A DNA stretch of 41,572 bases from JBNKVT01 sp050299335 (GCA_050299335.1 JBNKVT010000054.1:1-41572), one strand, 5' to 3'; shown: positions 28,988 to 38,665, numbered from the stretch's first letter. Notes: a model not told the origin generated them from the letters alone. Made by a program: numbers and translations.

Positions 28988-31177
28988 ATGACGGAATTTT
29001 TCTCCAGTGGCGCGCTTGTCGCGGTGCTGACCACGCAGCCTTTGGACCGGACGCTGGATTACAAAGCCCCGGACGACGGGGTGCGGCTGGGGGCGTTCGT
29101 CGAGGTGCCTCTGGGTCCGCGCCGGGTGATGGGCGTGGTCTGGGGACCGGGCGAGGGCGGGTTCGATCCCGCAAAGATCAGGCCGATTGCCCGCGCGCTG
29201 GACGTGCCGCCGATGCTGCCGGGCATGCGGGAATATCTGGAAAAGGTCGGCGACTACACCCTCACCCCGCTGCCCGCGATGCTGCGGCTCGCTACCCGCG
29301 TGCCGGGGCTCGGTCAGCCGCCGGGGATGCGCAAGATCTACCGGCTGGCCGAGGCGCGTCCCGACCGGCTGACCCCGGCGCGCAAACGGGTGATCGAGAC
29401 GCTGCAGGCGTTCGGCGGGGCCGGATTCGCGCCGGGCGAACTGGCAACAGAGGCCGGGGTGTCGTCGTCGGTTGTCAAGGGGCTGGCGGACCAGGGCGTG
29501 CTGAGCCTCGAGAAAGCCCCCCGCGATGCGCCCTATATCCCGCTCGACCCGGGCCGCCCGGGGGCCGAACTGTCTTCGGATCAGGCAGCGGCGGCAAAGG
29601 TGCTGCGCGAGGCGGTGCGAACGGGGCAATACGGGACGACGCTGCTGAAGGGCGTGACCGGCTCGGGCAAGACCGAGGTCTATCTCGAAGCGGTGGCGGA
29701 ATGCTTGAAGAAGGGCCGACAAGCACTTGTTCTCTTGCCGGAAATCGCACTGACAGTCGAGTTTCTGGAGCGGGTCGAGGACCGGTTCGGCGCCCGCCCC
29801 GCCGAATGGCATTCCGGCGTCAGCCAGGCAGAACGCCGCCGCGCCTGGATGGCGGTGGCCAATGGCGAAGTGCCGCTGGTGGTCGGTGCCCGCTCGGCGC
29901 TGTTCCTGCCCTTCCGCGATCTGGGGCTGATCGTCGTCGATGAGGAGCATGACAGTTCCTACAAGCAGGAAGACATGGTGCTCTACAATGCCCGGGACAT
30001 GGCCGTTCTCAGGGCGTCGCTGTGCTCGGCCAGTGTTATCCTTGCCTCGGCGACGCCGTCGCTGGAAAGCTGGGCCAATGCCCAGTCCGGAAAATATGCC
30101 CGGCTCGACCTGCCCGAGCGCTACGGGGCGGCGGTGATGCCGCGGCTCGAAGCCATCGACATCCGTGCCGCGCGGACGCCGAAGGGGCGCTGGATTTCGC
30201 CGCAGCTGGTCACCGAGATACGCAAGCGGATCGGTACCGGCGAACAGTCGCTGCTGTTCCTCAACCGTCGCGGCTATGCGCCGGTCACGCAATGCCGGGC
30301 CTGCGGCGAACAGATCGGTTGCAGGGACTGCGACGCGCGGATGGTCGAGCACCGTTTCCACAACCGGCTGATCTGCCATCAATGCGGGGCGATGCGGGCC
30401 ATCCCGGAAAAATGCCCCTCCTGCGGCAAGGAGGGGATGCTGAGCGCCATCGGCCCCGGCGTCGAACGGTTGGCCGAGGAGGTGACGGCGCTCTTCCCCG
30501 AAGCGAAAGTGGCGATCCTGTCCTCCGACATCGCCGACAGTGCGCGGGCGCTGAAGGCGAAGATCGACGAGATCGCCTCGGGGGCGGCCGAGATCATCAT
30601 CGGGACCCAGATGGTCGCCAAGGGCCATAATTTCCCGAATTTGACGCTCGTCGGCGTCGTCGATGCCGATCTTGGCCTGCATGGCGGCGAGTTGCGCGCA
30701 GCGGAACGGACGTTCCAGCTGATCCGGCAGGTGGCGGGCAGGGCGGGGCGGGTCGAGACGCCGGGGCTGGCGCTGTTGCAGACCGGCCAGCCGGATCATC
30801 CGGTGATCGAGGCGATTCTCGGCGAAGATGAAGAGGCATTCTGGAGTGCGGAGGCGGCGATGCGCGAGGCGGCCGGCGCCCCGCCCTATGGGCGGATGGC
30901 AGGGGTGATCGTCTCGGGGCCGGATCAGGCGAAGGTCTATGACCTGGCCCGCGAACTGGCGCGGAAATCGGGGGGGCTGACCGATCTCGGGGCGCTGATC
31001 TTCGGACCCGCCCCAGCCCCGGTGGCGCGGATCCGGGGACGGCACCGGGTGCGGCTCCTGGTCAAGGCGGCAAAGGGCGCGGTGCTGCAACCCGCGTTGC
31101 GGGCCTGGCGCGACAGCGTGAGATTGCCGCCGAACTGCCGGGTGGTGATCGATATCGACCCGCAGAGCTTTTACTGA
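28988..31177 (+). CDS. priA: Primosomal protein N' (replication restart helicase PriA)
   Basis: 729 residues. 3'-to-5' DNA helicase that recognises stalled forks and loads the replisome. The N-terminal DNA-binding domain contains LDRTLDYKAP and FVEVPLGPRRVMGVVW. Walker A is GVTGSGKT (222-229) and Walker B with DEEH at 318-321 (LGLIVVDEEHDSSYKQED). The zinc-binding cysteine cluster lies at 436-479 (CRACGEQIGCRDC, then CHQCG and CPSCG). Helicase motifs V and VI appear in GTQMVAKGHNFPNLTLVGVV and QVAGRAGR. AGGGA lies just upstream of the ATG. Divergent from the fsa operon and convergent with the binding-protein gene. Confidence 0.97.
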   Translation: MTEFFSSGALVAVLTTQPLDRTLDYKAPDDGVRLGAFVEVPLGPRRVMGVVWGPGEGGFDPAKIRPIARALDVPPMLPGMREYLEKVGDYTLTPLPAMLRLATRVPGLGQPPGMRKIYRLAEARPDRLTPARKRVIETLQAFGGAGFAPGELATEAGVSSSVVKGLADQGVLSLEKAPRDAPYIPLDPGRPGAELSSDQAAAAKVLREAVRTGQYGTTLLKGVTGSGKTEVYLEAVAECLKKGRQALVLLPEIALTVEFLERVEDRFGARPAEWHSGVSQAERRRAWMAVANGEVPLVVGARSALFLPFRDLGLIVVDEEHDSSYKQEDMVLYNARDMAVLRASLCSASVILASATPSLESWANAQSGKYARLDLPERYGAAVMPRLEAIDIRAARTPKGRWISPQLVTEIRKRIGTGEQSLLFLNRRGYAPVTQCRACGEQIGCRDCDARMVEHRFHNRLICHQCGAMRAIPEKCPSCGKEGMLSAIGPGVERLAEEVTALFPEAKVAILSSDIADSARALKAKIDEIASGAAEIIIGTQMVAKGHNFPNLTLVGVVDADLGLHGGELRAAERTFQLIRQVAGRAGRVETPGLALLQTGQPDHPVIEAILGEDEEAFWSAEAAMREAAGAPPYGRMAGVIVSGPDQAKVYDLARELARKSGGLTDLGALIFGPAPAPVARIRGRHRVRLLVKAAKGAVLQPALRAWRDSVRLPPNCRVVIDIDPQSFY

Positions 31178-31203
31178 AGCCCTGCGGGGCCGGACGCGAA
31201 TGG

Positions 31204-31992
31204 CTACTGCCCCAGCTTGTAATCCAGGAACCACTTCCTGTTCAGCGCCTCGATGGTGCCGTCGGCCTTCATCTCGGCAATCGCGGCATTGAAGGGCGCG
31301 ACCAGATCGGAGCCCTTGGGGAAGATGAAGCCGAAGTCCTCGGTCCCCATCGCCGCGCCGACCAGCTTGTAGGTGTCGGGATTGGCCTCAACATAGCCCT
31401 GGCCTGCAGTGCCGTCGGTCAGCACAAGATCGACATCGCCGGCGGCCAGTGCCTGGATCTGGGCGCCGAAGGTTTCGAAAAGCTTGATGCGCGGGTTGGC
31501 CTCGTCGCCGTCAAGGACTTCGTAGACCGCCGTGTAGAAAGGCGTGGTGCCGGGCTGGGCGCCGACCAGCAGGTCAGCATCGGCGGCAAAGCTCGCCCCG
31601 TCCGAGAACCGGTCCTCATCGGCGCGGACCAGCATGAACATCTCCGAACGCATATAGGCGTCGGAGAAATCCACCACTTCGGCCCGGTCCTCGCGGATGG
31701 TGATGCCGGTCATGCCAAGGTCATACTGGCCCTCGGAGACCGCCGGGATCATCGCGTCCCAGCTGGAATTCTCGATTACCGGCACAAAATTCAGGAGGCC
31801 GGCCATATGGTCGATGGCATCATATTCCCAGCCGATGGCCGCGCCGGTCGCGGGGTCGACGAATTGCAGCGGCGGATAGGCGTTCTCGGTGACGATGACC
31901 ACCTCTCGGCCCTGAAGGTCGGGCAGATCGGCGGCGGCGAGCGGTGCTGCGAAAACCGCGATGGCGGTGGCAAGCAAAGTTTTTGGAAACAT
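31204..31992 (-). CDS. Amino acid ABC transporter substrate-binding protein (SBP family 3)
   Basis: 262 residues from ATG 31992 (GGGGGAA upstream). N-terminal signal peptide (MFPKTLLATAIAVFAAPLAA, cleaved near ADLPD). The mature part is a family 3 periplasmic binding protein: VIVTENAYPPLQFVDPATG, IGWEYDAIDHMA, YDLGMTGITIREDRAEVVDF and the C-terminal KADGTIEALNRKWF. It should bind a polar amino acid in the periplasm. No permease or ATPase gene is adjacent, so it is an orphan that must work with a transporter elsewhere. A sensory role is also possible. Confidence 0.85.
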   Translation of the reverse strand: MFPKTLLATAIAVFAAPLAAADLPDLQGREVVIVTENAYPPLQFVDPATGAAIGWEYDAIDHMAGLLNFVPVIENSSWDAMIPAVSEGQYDLGMTGITIREDRAEVVDFSDAYMRSEMFMLVRADEDRFSDGASFAADADLLVGAQPGTTPFYTAVYEVLDGDEANPRIKLFETFGAQIQALAAGDVDLVLTDGTAGQGYVEANPDTYKLVGAAMGTEDFGFIFPKGSDLVAPFNAAIAEMKADGTIEALNRKWFLDYKLGQ

Positions 31993-32225
31993 CGGCAATT
32001 CCCCCATTTGAAACTCGGAAGCGCAGCATGGGCCATGCACCGGGGACGGGCAAGAGGGGGGGCGGGCGGAAATTGTCGGAACCGGCGTGAATAATTGTGC
32101 CGGGCCGGTCGTTATCCTCTCGAACATGGAGGGGGCTGACGGCAAGGGGAAATACTGGTCATCCCCGCGCCGCTCCCGCCATGGCGCATCCCGGGTTCTT
32201 CCCCCCACTGGACCCGGGATGCGGC

Positions 32226-33431
32226 TTACCCCGGCCCGGGTGCAGTCCGGGCCAGAAGCCGGGCCGCGACCTCCACGGCGCCTTCGCCATGGGGAATTCC
32301 CAGCGCTTTCAGTCCGGCCTCGGTCACCGCGAGCGTGCCGAGGATCATCGGCGGGTTCAGATGGCCCATATGTCCGATGCGGAAGATATCGTCCCCGGTT
32401 CCCGATCCCGGCCCTTCGAGACCTAGACCGACGCCGAGGGTCAACCCAGCCTCGGCGTCGCACCAGGCGCGGAGACGGTCACCATCGCCGGGCGCGGTGC
32501 GGATGGTGGTCACGGCATTGGAACGATGCGCGGGGTCGGGGACATTGAGGCGCAGATCTCCGGTCTCGGCCCAACGGTCCACGGCGGCGTGGATCAGGCG
32601 GGCAAAGGTGGCGTGACGGGTCCAGACCGCCTCGAGCCCCTCTTCGAGGATCATGTCGAGGGCCTCGCGCAGCCCGTAGAGATGGTGTGTGGGGGCGGTG
32701 CCGCAGAAGCGCTGGTAGAAGATCGCCGGCTCGACACGCGGCAGAATGTCCCAATAGGGCGAGACTCCAAGAAGAGCGCGGCGGGCGGCAAGCGCCTTAT
32801 CGCCGGCGAAGACGAAGCCGAGCCCGGGAGGGGTCATCAGCCCCTTCTGGCAGGCGGTGACGGCGAGATCGACACCCCATGCGTCCATCTCGAACCGGTC
32901 ACAGGCGAAGGACGCGATACAGTCGGCCATCAGAAGCGCCGGATGGTTCGCCGCGTCGATGGCCGCACGGATCGCGGGGATGTCGTTCAGGACCGAGGAC
33001 GAGGTGTCGGTGTGCACAGCGAGGACGGCGCGGATGGCCGGGTCGGCCTTCAGGACGGTCGTGATGGCGGCAGGATCGGCGGGCGCGGCGGTTCCGAAGT
33101 CGAGGATTTCGGTTTCGATGCCGAGCCGAGCGGCCATATCGGCCCAGCCCTTTGCGAAACGGCCGGTGGCGGGAACGAGCACGCGGTCTCCGGGGGCGAG
33201 GGTGTTGGCGATGGCGGCTTCCCAGGCCCCATGGCCGTTGCATATATAGATCGCGGCCTGGGCCTCGGTCCGGGCGAGACGTTTGAGATCCGCGGTGACC
33301 GTCTCTGTCAGCCCGATGAGTTCGCCCTCGTAAATATTTGGCGTGGCCCGGTGCATGGCGCGCAGCACGCGGTCGGGGATGGTCGAGGGGCCGGGGATGG
33401 CGAAGAGGTCGCGGCCTCGGGAAAGCGTCAT
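32226..33431 (-). CDS. Class V aminotransferase (alanine/serine-glyoxylate type)
   Basis: 401 residues. The pattern AIPGPSTIPDRVLRAMHRAT, IYICNGHGAWEAAIANTL, HTDTSSSVLNDI and the lysine K196 in VTACQKGLMTPPGLGF marks the alanine-glyoxylate/serine-glyoxylate aminotransferase group. It converts glyoxylate to glycine with serine or alanine as amino donor, part of C1 (serine cycle) or photorespiratory metabolism. PYWDILPRVEPAIFYQRFCG and LGVGLG in the C-terminal domain fit as well. The start at 33431 matches the family; the frame continues upstream to 33533. No serine-cycle genes are adjacent, so substrate choice is open. Confidence 0.85.
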   Translation of the reverse strand: MTLSRGRDLFAIPGPSTIPDRVLRAMHRATPNIYEGELIGLTETVTADLKRLARTEAQAAIYICNGHGAWEAAIANTLAPGDRVLVPATGRFAKGWADMAARLGIETEILDFGTAAPADPAAITTVLKADPAIRAVLAVHTDTSSSVLNDIPAIRAAIDAANHPALLMADCIASFACDRFEMDAWGVDLAVTACQKGLMTPPGLGFVFAGDKALAARRALLGVSPYWDILPRVEPAIFYQRFCGTAPTHHLYGLREALDMILEEGLEAVWTRHATFARLIHAAVDRWAETGDLRLNVPDPAHRSNAVTTIRTAPGDGDRLRAWCDAEAGLTLGVGLGLEGPGSGTGDDIFRIGHMGHLNPPMILGTLAVTEAGLKALGIPHGEGAVEVAARLLARTAPGPG

Positions 33432-33603
33432 GGGCGGGGAACCTTGGGAGAGGGATTGCGCGCCAAGACAATAGGCAAATCCCCGGCGCTGCCAATCGCG
33501 AAATTCGTGATGGGTCCGATAACGCCTCTTCATGGACCAAACGGAGATCGCCCTGCCGGGCGCTCACACCTTCAAGTCGGGCCTGACGGCCCTCCGGTGG
33601 GTC

Positions 33604-34293
33604 TTAGCGGCGGGGAAGGGCACCGGTTGCGAGATATCTGCATAAGGCGGCGAGATTGCGGGTGCCCTGGGCCAGCCAGCCGTTCCGGCGGTATTTCTCC
33701 GCCGAAGTGGTGACGGTGAGCCCCAGGGGGCGGAGGCGGGATTTCAGGGCACGGGCGATGGCGACGTCTTCCATGACCGGCAGGTCGGGAAAGCCACCGA
33801 TGCTTGTGTAGAGTGGGCGGGAGATCAGCAGGGCCTGATCGCCATAGGGCAGGCGGAAGAGCCGCGTGCGCAAATTGGCCCAGCCTGCGGTGAGACGGGC
33901 GGGCAGCCCCGGTTCGTCGAAGGCGAGATCGAAGTAGCCGGCCGCCTCGGGATGGGTCCGGATATGGGCACGGATCGCGGCCGTCCAGTTCCCTGGCAGG
34001 ATCGTGTCGGCATGGAGAAACAGGAACCAGCCGGCCCTGGCAACCTTTGCCCCTGCGGCGAGTTGCGGACCCCGGCCCTTCGGGGCCAAGAGGAACCTGG
34101 CGCCGATGGCGTCGGCGATCTCGCCGATCCCGTCCCCGGAGTTGTCTCCTGCGCCACCCTCTGAGCCGCCATCGACGATGATCAATTCCGCGACCAGCCC
34201 CTCGGAGAGGCCCTCGGACAGGGCGGCGAGGGTCGGGCCGATCAGGGTGGCGGCGTTCAGCGTTGGGATGATGACGGATAGCGGGGCGGGCAT
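33604..34293 (-). CDS. Family 2 glycosyltransferase (TIGR04283-type)
   Basis: 229 residues. GT-A fold landmarks: LSVIIPTLNAA at the N-terminus, ELIIVDGGSEGGAG, the basic GRGPQLAAGA stretch, and FLFLHADTILP in place of a classical DxD. Then come YGDQALLISRPLYTSIGGF and PVMEDVAIARALK with the conserved Glu-Asp pair. This combination fits the TIGR04283 group of short GT2 enzymes, members of which have been linked to arsenosugar or other small-glycoside synthesis. No such partner genes are here. Divergent from ygfZ with a 73-base spacer. Confidence 0.82.
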   Translation of the reverse strand: MPAPLSVIIPTLNAATLIGPTLAALSEGLSEGLVAELIIVDGGSEGGAGDNSGDGIGEIADAIGARFLLAPKGRGPQLAAGAKVARAGWFLFLHADTILPGNWTAAIRAHIRTHPEAAGYFDLAFDEPGLPARLTAGWANLRTRLFRLPYGDQALLISRPLYTSIGGFPDLPVMEDVAIARALKSRLRPLGLTVTTSAEKYRRNGWLAQGTRNLAALCRYLATGALPRR

Positions 34294-34366
34294 CGGCTCT
34301 TGGGTTCCGGGTCTTGGTGGTTATATAGCGAGAGAAACCGGCAGTGGCGAGAGCGGGAGGCGGGAC

Positions 34367-35152
34367 GTGCAAAAGGCGTTATGGGCTCATGACAGGGCGG
34401 TGCTGCAAGTTTCGGGCGCGGATCGCATCACCTTCCTGCAGGATCTGGTGACCAATGACCTGGAGCGGCTCTCCGAAGGGGCGGTCTATGCCGCGCTCCT
34501 GTCGCCGCAGGGCAAATATCTGTTCGATTTCTTTCTGTTTCCCCTAGACGCTGCGGTCGGGATCGAGGTGCAGGCCGACCGGGCGGCGGCCCTGGCGCAG
34601 CGGCTGGGAATGTACCGGCTCCGGGCGAAAGTCGAGATCGGGGCCAGCGATCTGCAGGTGGTGCAGGTTTTCGGCGACCGGCCCGAGGGAGGGCTGGTCT
34701 TTGCCGATCCCCGTGACCCCGCCCTCGGCTGGCGGGTCTATACGGAGACACCGGATGAGCTCGCGGCCGGTATGGACAAGGCGACGGAGGCCGACTGGAC
34801 AGCGCTACGCGTGACCCATCTGGTGCCCGAGACCGGGATCGAGCTGCAGCCCGAAGAGGCCTATATCCTCGAACAGGGCTTCGAACGGCTTCACGGTGTC
34901 GATTTCCGCAAGGGCTGTTATGTCGGCCAGGAGGTCACGGCGCGGATGAAGCACAAGACCGAACTGCGCAAGCGGCTGGTGAAGGTGCGGATCCTGGCGG
35001 GCAGCGCGCTGCCGAACACGGCGATCCTCTGCAAGGACAAGCCGGTTGGAGAATTGTTCTCCGCCGCGGGCGATTGCGCTCTGGCCTATCTGAGGCTCGA
35101 TAGGATCGACGGGCCCCTGCAGGCCGGAGACGCGGTTCTGGAATTGGCGTGA
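34367..35152 (+). CDS. ygfZ: Folate-binding protein YgfZ
   Basis: 261 residues from GTG 34367 with GGGAGG 6 bases upstream. The protein is related to the T-protein of glycine cleavage and uses folate to support maturation or repair of certain Fe-S enzymes. The diagnostic motif KGCYVGQEVTARMKHKTELR (182-201) contains the conserved C184. The N-terminal ITFLQDLVTNDLERL and LSPQGKYLFDFFLF match the family. Convergent with the lipocalin gene, 2 bases between stop codons. An ATG further upstream in the frame (34004) is not credible because it would run through the neighbour's 5' end. Confidence 0.93.
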   Translation: MQKALWAHDRAVLQVSGADRITFLQDLVTNDLERLSEGAVYAALLSPQGKYLFDFFLFPLDAAVGIEVQADRAAALAQRLGMYRLRAKVEIGASDLQVVQVFGDRPEGGLVFADPRDPALGWRVYTETPDELAAGMDKATEADWTALRVTHLVPETGIELQPEEAYILEQGFERLHGVDFRKGCYVGQEVTARMKHKTELRKRLVKVRILAGSALPNTAILCKDKPVGELFSAAGDCALAYLRLDRIDGPLQAGDAVLELA

Positions 35153-35154
35153 GG

Positions 35155-36177
35155 TCAATATCCGGTCATTTCCAGATAGCCCACGCCGTCATGGCTGCCC
35201 GAGATGCGCACCGGGCCCTCCCAATAATCAAAAAGCGTGTCCATATGGGCCTGCGGGTTGAGGGCCCGAAGCGTCAGATCAACCGCTTCGGGCCCATATT
35301 GCACCCGCCATTCGACGGGATGGGGCCGGCCGTCCACCTTAGCAGTGCGCAACGGAATCAGTTCGGCGTCCCCGGGGCTTAGCGCCCGGGCCGTTCCGTC
35401 CCTGGCGATCCAGGTGCCGACCATGTAGTCGTCGCCCTCGCGGTGCCGCAGTCGGTAGAGCATCAGTTTGTCTCCGCCTGCCAGATGCAGCGACACCCAG
35501 TCCCAGCCCTCCTGATCGGCGGTCAGCGGCTGCGTCGACCATTCGCGGTCGAGCCAGGCCTTGCCGGTGACCGGGATATCGGTGCCATCGAGGCTGATCG
35601 CGCCGGTGACCGCATAGAAGGGCTGGGCATAGTAGTAGGAGGCCTGTCCGTCCTCGGACTTGACCGAATAGCCCTTGTCTCCGTGCAGGATCGGCGGGAG
35701 ATCGGCCTCCAGCCGGAGATCATAGGCGAAGTCCGCGCCCCCGGCCGTCAGGTCGAGCGTCTGAAAGCTGCCGCGCATCTGCCAATCGTCGATCCACGCC
35801 TCGAAGGGTTCGGCCGTGACACCCGCCTGCCCGATACCGCCGCGCGACAATTTCTCGGCCACGAGATGCCGGTCGGTGGTGGTCAGGGCGGCGTGGGCCA
35901 TCCAGCCCTGGTTCGAGGCCCAGCCGGTCCCTTTGTCGGGGCGGCTGGCCATCCGGAACAGGGTCCACTGGATGCCGTAGGGGGTGCCGTCGGGGCCGGT
36001 GAGATTGGCGGTGACGTACCACCATTCGATGCGGAAGTCCTCATGGGCCCCATGATCCTCGGGGAAGGCGAAGACGCGGCCCGGGGTAACCTCGGCGAAG
36101 CCGTCTGTCTCGGCTCCGAGCCCGCCATAGCCCTGAGCCGGGGCCAGGTCAGAGGAGAATGTGAAAAGCCAGATCAA
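35155..36177 (-). CDS. Lipocalin-like exported protein (AttH/CrtC-like)
   Basis: About 340 residues from TTG 36177; the start is uncertain. A hydrophobic N-terminal stretch (LIWLFTFSSDLAPAQG) looks like a signal peptide but is short. Without a good ribosome-binding site at the TTG, an earlier non-ATG start a few codons upstream is possible. The mature part has the two-lobed lipocalin-like pattern: VFAFPEDHGAHEDFRIEWWY, GIQWTLFRMA, WMAHAALTTTDRHLVAEKLS and GKAWLDREWSTQPL. It matches the AttH family, which is related to carotenoid hydratase CrtC. AttH partners act with ABC exporters of the AttEFG type, and the permease gene lies directly upstream. Likely a periplasmic or envelope protein of that exporter. 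Confidence 0.75.
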   Translation of the reverse strand: MIWLFTFSSDLAPAQGYGGLGAETDGFAEVTPGRVFAFPEDHGAHEDFRIEWWYVTANLTGPDGTPYGIQWTLFRMASRPDKGTGWASNQGWMAHAALTTTDRHLVAEKLSRGGIGQAGVTAEPFEAWIDDWQMRGSFQTLDLTAGGADFAYDLRLEADLPPILHGDKGYSVKSEDGQASYYYAQPFYAVTGAISLDGTDIPVTGKAWLDREWSTQPLTADQEGWDWVSLHLAGGDKLMLYRLRHREGDDYMVGTWIARDGTARALSPGDAELIPLRTAKVDGRPHPVEWRVQYGPEAVDLTLRALNPQAHMDTLFDYWEGPVRISGSHDGVGYLEMTGY

Positions 36178-36220
36178 AGTGAAGAGCGTGAGAGGCCGAA
36201 GAATAGATGCAGGACCACAC

Positions 36221-36250
36221 CCTCCTTCTTTCAAATACTCCCGCCGGAGG
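36221..36250. repeat. Dispersed 30-bp intergenic repeat, copy 3
   Basis: Identical over all 30 bases to 5706-5735. Here it sits inside an operon, between the permease and lipocalin genes. On the transcribed (minus) strand it ends in AAGAAGGAGG, 44 bases before the lipocalin TTG start. Confidence 0.85.
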
Positions 36251-36277
36251 CTTCGGGACCTGCCGGATGCGCGAAGC

Positions 36278-38665
36278 TCACCGTTCATTGGCGAATACTC
36301 CCAGCAGCGCCCTTGGCGGCAGGCGCAATAGCCGCAGCGCGGGCAAGAACGCGGAGACGGCGGCGGTGACCAGCGCAAGCGCCAGCAGCGCCCCCCATTG
36401 GGCGGGGTAGAGGAAGACCGGCAATTGCCAGCCGAAGGCGGCGACATTGACGATCTTCAGCAGCACCCAGGCGAGGGCCAGGCCGAGCGGCAGCGCGGCA
36501 AGGCTGGTCAGGAGCGCCAGCATGAGGGCGCGGGCGAGCTCGATCCTTGCCAGCTGGCGGCGGGTGACCCCCATGGCCCAGAGCGGGGCGAGTTGCGGCA
36601 GGCGCATGGTGGACAGGGTCAGAAGGCCGGTCAGGAGCGCGATACCGGCGACGAGGAAGGTCAGGATGTTCAGCGCCGTGGTGACGGCGAAGGTGCGCTC
36701 GAACACCGCCAGCGCATTGGCCTTGACGCTGGCGACGGTGTAATGGCGGGCAGGGGGCAAGGCGAAGGCCTCGGCCAGCGCGGCGCGAAGCGGGGCGAGC
36801 TCGCCGGTGACCACGGCGCCGATACGGAGCCGCTCCACGCCGGGCCAGTGGGCGATGAGGGCGGCGTTTGAGATGACGATCTGGCCGATGGGATTGCCGT
36901 AGTCGGAATAGGTGGCGGAGACCTCGAAGCTCTGGCCGTCGATTGTGACCCGATCACCGGGGACAAGGCTCAGATGCCGGGCGAGCTGTTCGCTGACCAG
37001 AGCGCCGGTGCCCGCATGGAGCGTGTCCCAGGGGGTTTCTGTCCCCTGCAGGATCGGCCAGTGGCTGCGGTAGCCGGAATAATCCTTCACCCCGTAGACC
37101 TCGACCGGCCAGTCGCCGAGCCTGGTGTCGATATGCCAGACCGGCAGAACAGCCTCGACCTCGGGACGGGTTTCGAGCCATCTGGTCATGGCCTCGGTCT
37201 CGTCGGCATCGGCGCCGATGGCGTAGAGATCGGCCAGCAGGCGCTGGTCGAGCCAGGAGGTGAAGGTGTCGCGGAAGCTCGAGACCATGGTGCCGACGCC
37301 GATATTGACCGCCAGCGCCAGCAAGAGCGCCATCAGCGCCAGAGACAGGCCGCTGATCTGCTGGCGGCTGTCGGCCCAGAACCAGCGGGTCAGGGGGGCG
37401 CTGGCCTTGCGGGCGAAGAGGCTGAGGACAAGGTTGAGCAGCGCCGGCAGCAAGAGCGCGCCCCCCAACATGAGCCCGCCCATGATCGCGAAACCCGCCG
37501 GAAGCGAATCGGCGCTGAGGGCGATCAGGGCGGCGGCAAAGAGCGCGAGGGCGGCGGCGGACTGGGCGGCAAGAAGGCGCGACTGGCGTCGGGCCCAGGC
37601 ATCCGGGCGGGCGGCGTCGAGCACGGGCAGGCGGTGCAGCCGCCAGAGGCCGGAAAGGGCGGCGGCAAGGGCGCCGGCGACGGTCATGGCGAGACCGGCG
37701 AGCCACCAGGTGGGGCGCAGCGACAGGGTGCCGGGGATCTCGGCGCCGTAGAGGCCGCGCAGCGAGGCGGCGACATCGCCGATCAGGGCGGCGGCGATGA
37801 GATAGCCGAGGATCATGCCGATGGTACCAGAGATCAGCGCCAGGGCGAGAAGCTCGGCGAGAAGGGCGATCGTGAGGTCCCGGGTCGAACTGCCGCAGGC
37901 GCGCATGGTGCGGAAGATGGGGCGGCGCTGCTCGAAGGCGAGGCCGATGGTGGCGTGGACGATGAAGAGGCCGACGACGAAGGCCAGGAAGCCGAAGGCG
38001 GTAAGATTGAGGTGGAAGCTCTCGGTGAGCCGGGCGAGATCGACCTCCGATTGCGGCTCGGAGAGGTCGAGGCTGGTGAGGCTGGCGAGGGGCGGCAGTT
38101 CGTTGGGCTGGCCGGGCAGGATCACGAGGAAGCTGAGGTCGCCGGTGGCCGGGGCGATGGCGGCGATGTCGGTCAGGGCGGTGCCTTTGGGGATGGCGGG
38201 GTCCGCGGTGACCGGTGGCAGGTCAGGGCCGGTAAGGGCGGCGGCGTCGGCGGGATTGGCGAGCAGGCGATAGGGCGGGGCGAAGAACCCGTCCGCTGCG
38301 CTGTCGCCGATCTCGGCTGGGGCGAGGCCAGGGGGCAGGGTGAGAGGGTCGATGCCGAGCAGGCGGATGGTGCCGCTGCCGGTGTCGATGGGACGCTCGA
38401 CGACCGGCGAGACCAGCCAGCCGGCGCGGCGCAGGGTGATGTAATCGGCAAGCGGGACGCCTGCGGGCGCGGTCAGGCGCGGGAGGGCGGCGAGGGCGGA
38501 TTGGGAGGCGGCCTCGGCATAGCTTTGCTTCGCCTGGGCGTTCAGCGCCTGCACCCCGGACCAGAGGGCGGTGGCGACGGCGAGGCCGGTGACGAGGGTG
38601 ACGAGCTGGAAACGGTGGCGTTTCCAGTGGGAAAGAAGGGTCAGGAGGGTGGTGGTGAACCTCAT
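36278..38665 (-). CDS. FtsX/MacB-type ABC transporter permease (AttFG-like fusion)
   Basis: 795 residues. Two FtsX-like halves, each with three to four membrane helices. The first has an N-terminal helix (FQLVTLVTGLAVATALWSGV), a periplasmic domain to about 240, then LTAFGFLAFVVGLFIVHATI and two more helices. After a membrane-rich middle (about 400-465), a second periplasmic domain and a final FtsX block (ALNILTFLVAGIALLTGLLT, LALVTAAVSAFLPALRLLRL) follow. Type VII exporters of this kind act mechanically on lipids or envelope proteins rather than as channels. In the Att system two permeases exist; the length here fits a fused pair. The start at 38665 lacks a clear ribosome-binding site, and the frame stays open through tandem repeats upstream to 38806. 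Confidence 0.85.
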   Translation of the reverse strand: MRFTTTLLTLLSHWKRHRFQLVTLVTGLAVATALWSGVQALNAQAKQSYAEAASQSALAALPRLTAPAGVPLADYITLRRAGWLVSPVVERPIDTGSGTIRLLGIDPLTLPPGLAPAEIGDSAADGFFAPPYRLLANPADAAALTGPDLPPVTADPAIPKGTALTDIAAIAPATGDLSFLVILPGQPNELPPLASLTSLDLSEPQSEVDLARLTESFHLNLTAFGFLAFVVGLFIVHATIGLAFEQRRPIFRTMRACGSSTRDLTIALLAELLALALISGTIGMILGYLIAAALIGDVAASLRGLYGAEIPGTLSLRPTWWLAGLAMTVAGALAAALSGLWRLHRLPVLDAARPDAWARRQSRLLAAQSAAALALFAAALIALSADSLPAGFAIMGGLMLGGALLLPALLNLVLSLFARKASAPLTRWFWADSRQQISGLSLALMALLLALAVNIGVGTMVSSFRDTFTSWLDQRLLADLYAIGADADETEAMTRWLETRPEVEAVLPVWHIDTRLGDWPVEVYGVKDYSGYRSHWPILQGTETPWDTLHAGTGALVSEQLARHLSLVPGDRVTIDGQSFEVSATYSDYGNPIGQIVISNAALIAHWPGVERLRIGAVVTGELAPLRAALAEAFALPPARHYTVASVKANALAVFERTFAVTTALNILTFLVAGIALLTGLLTLSTMRLPQLAPLWAMGVTRRQLARIELARALMLALLTSLAALPLGLALAWVLLKIVNVAAFGWQLPVFLYPAQWGALLALALVTAAVSAFLPALRLLRLPPRALLGVFANER

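Noticed and set aside
28892..31234. 780-codon frame on the minus strand opposite priA
   Set aside because: Antisense shadow of priA, rich in Arg, His, Pro and Gln, with no domain pattern.
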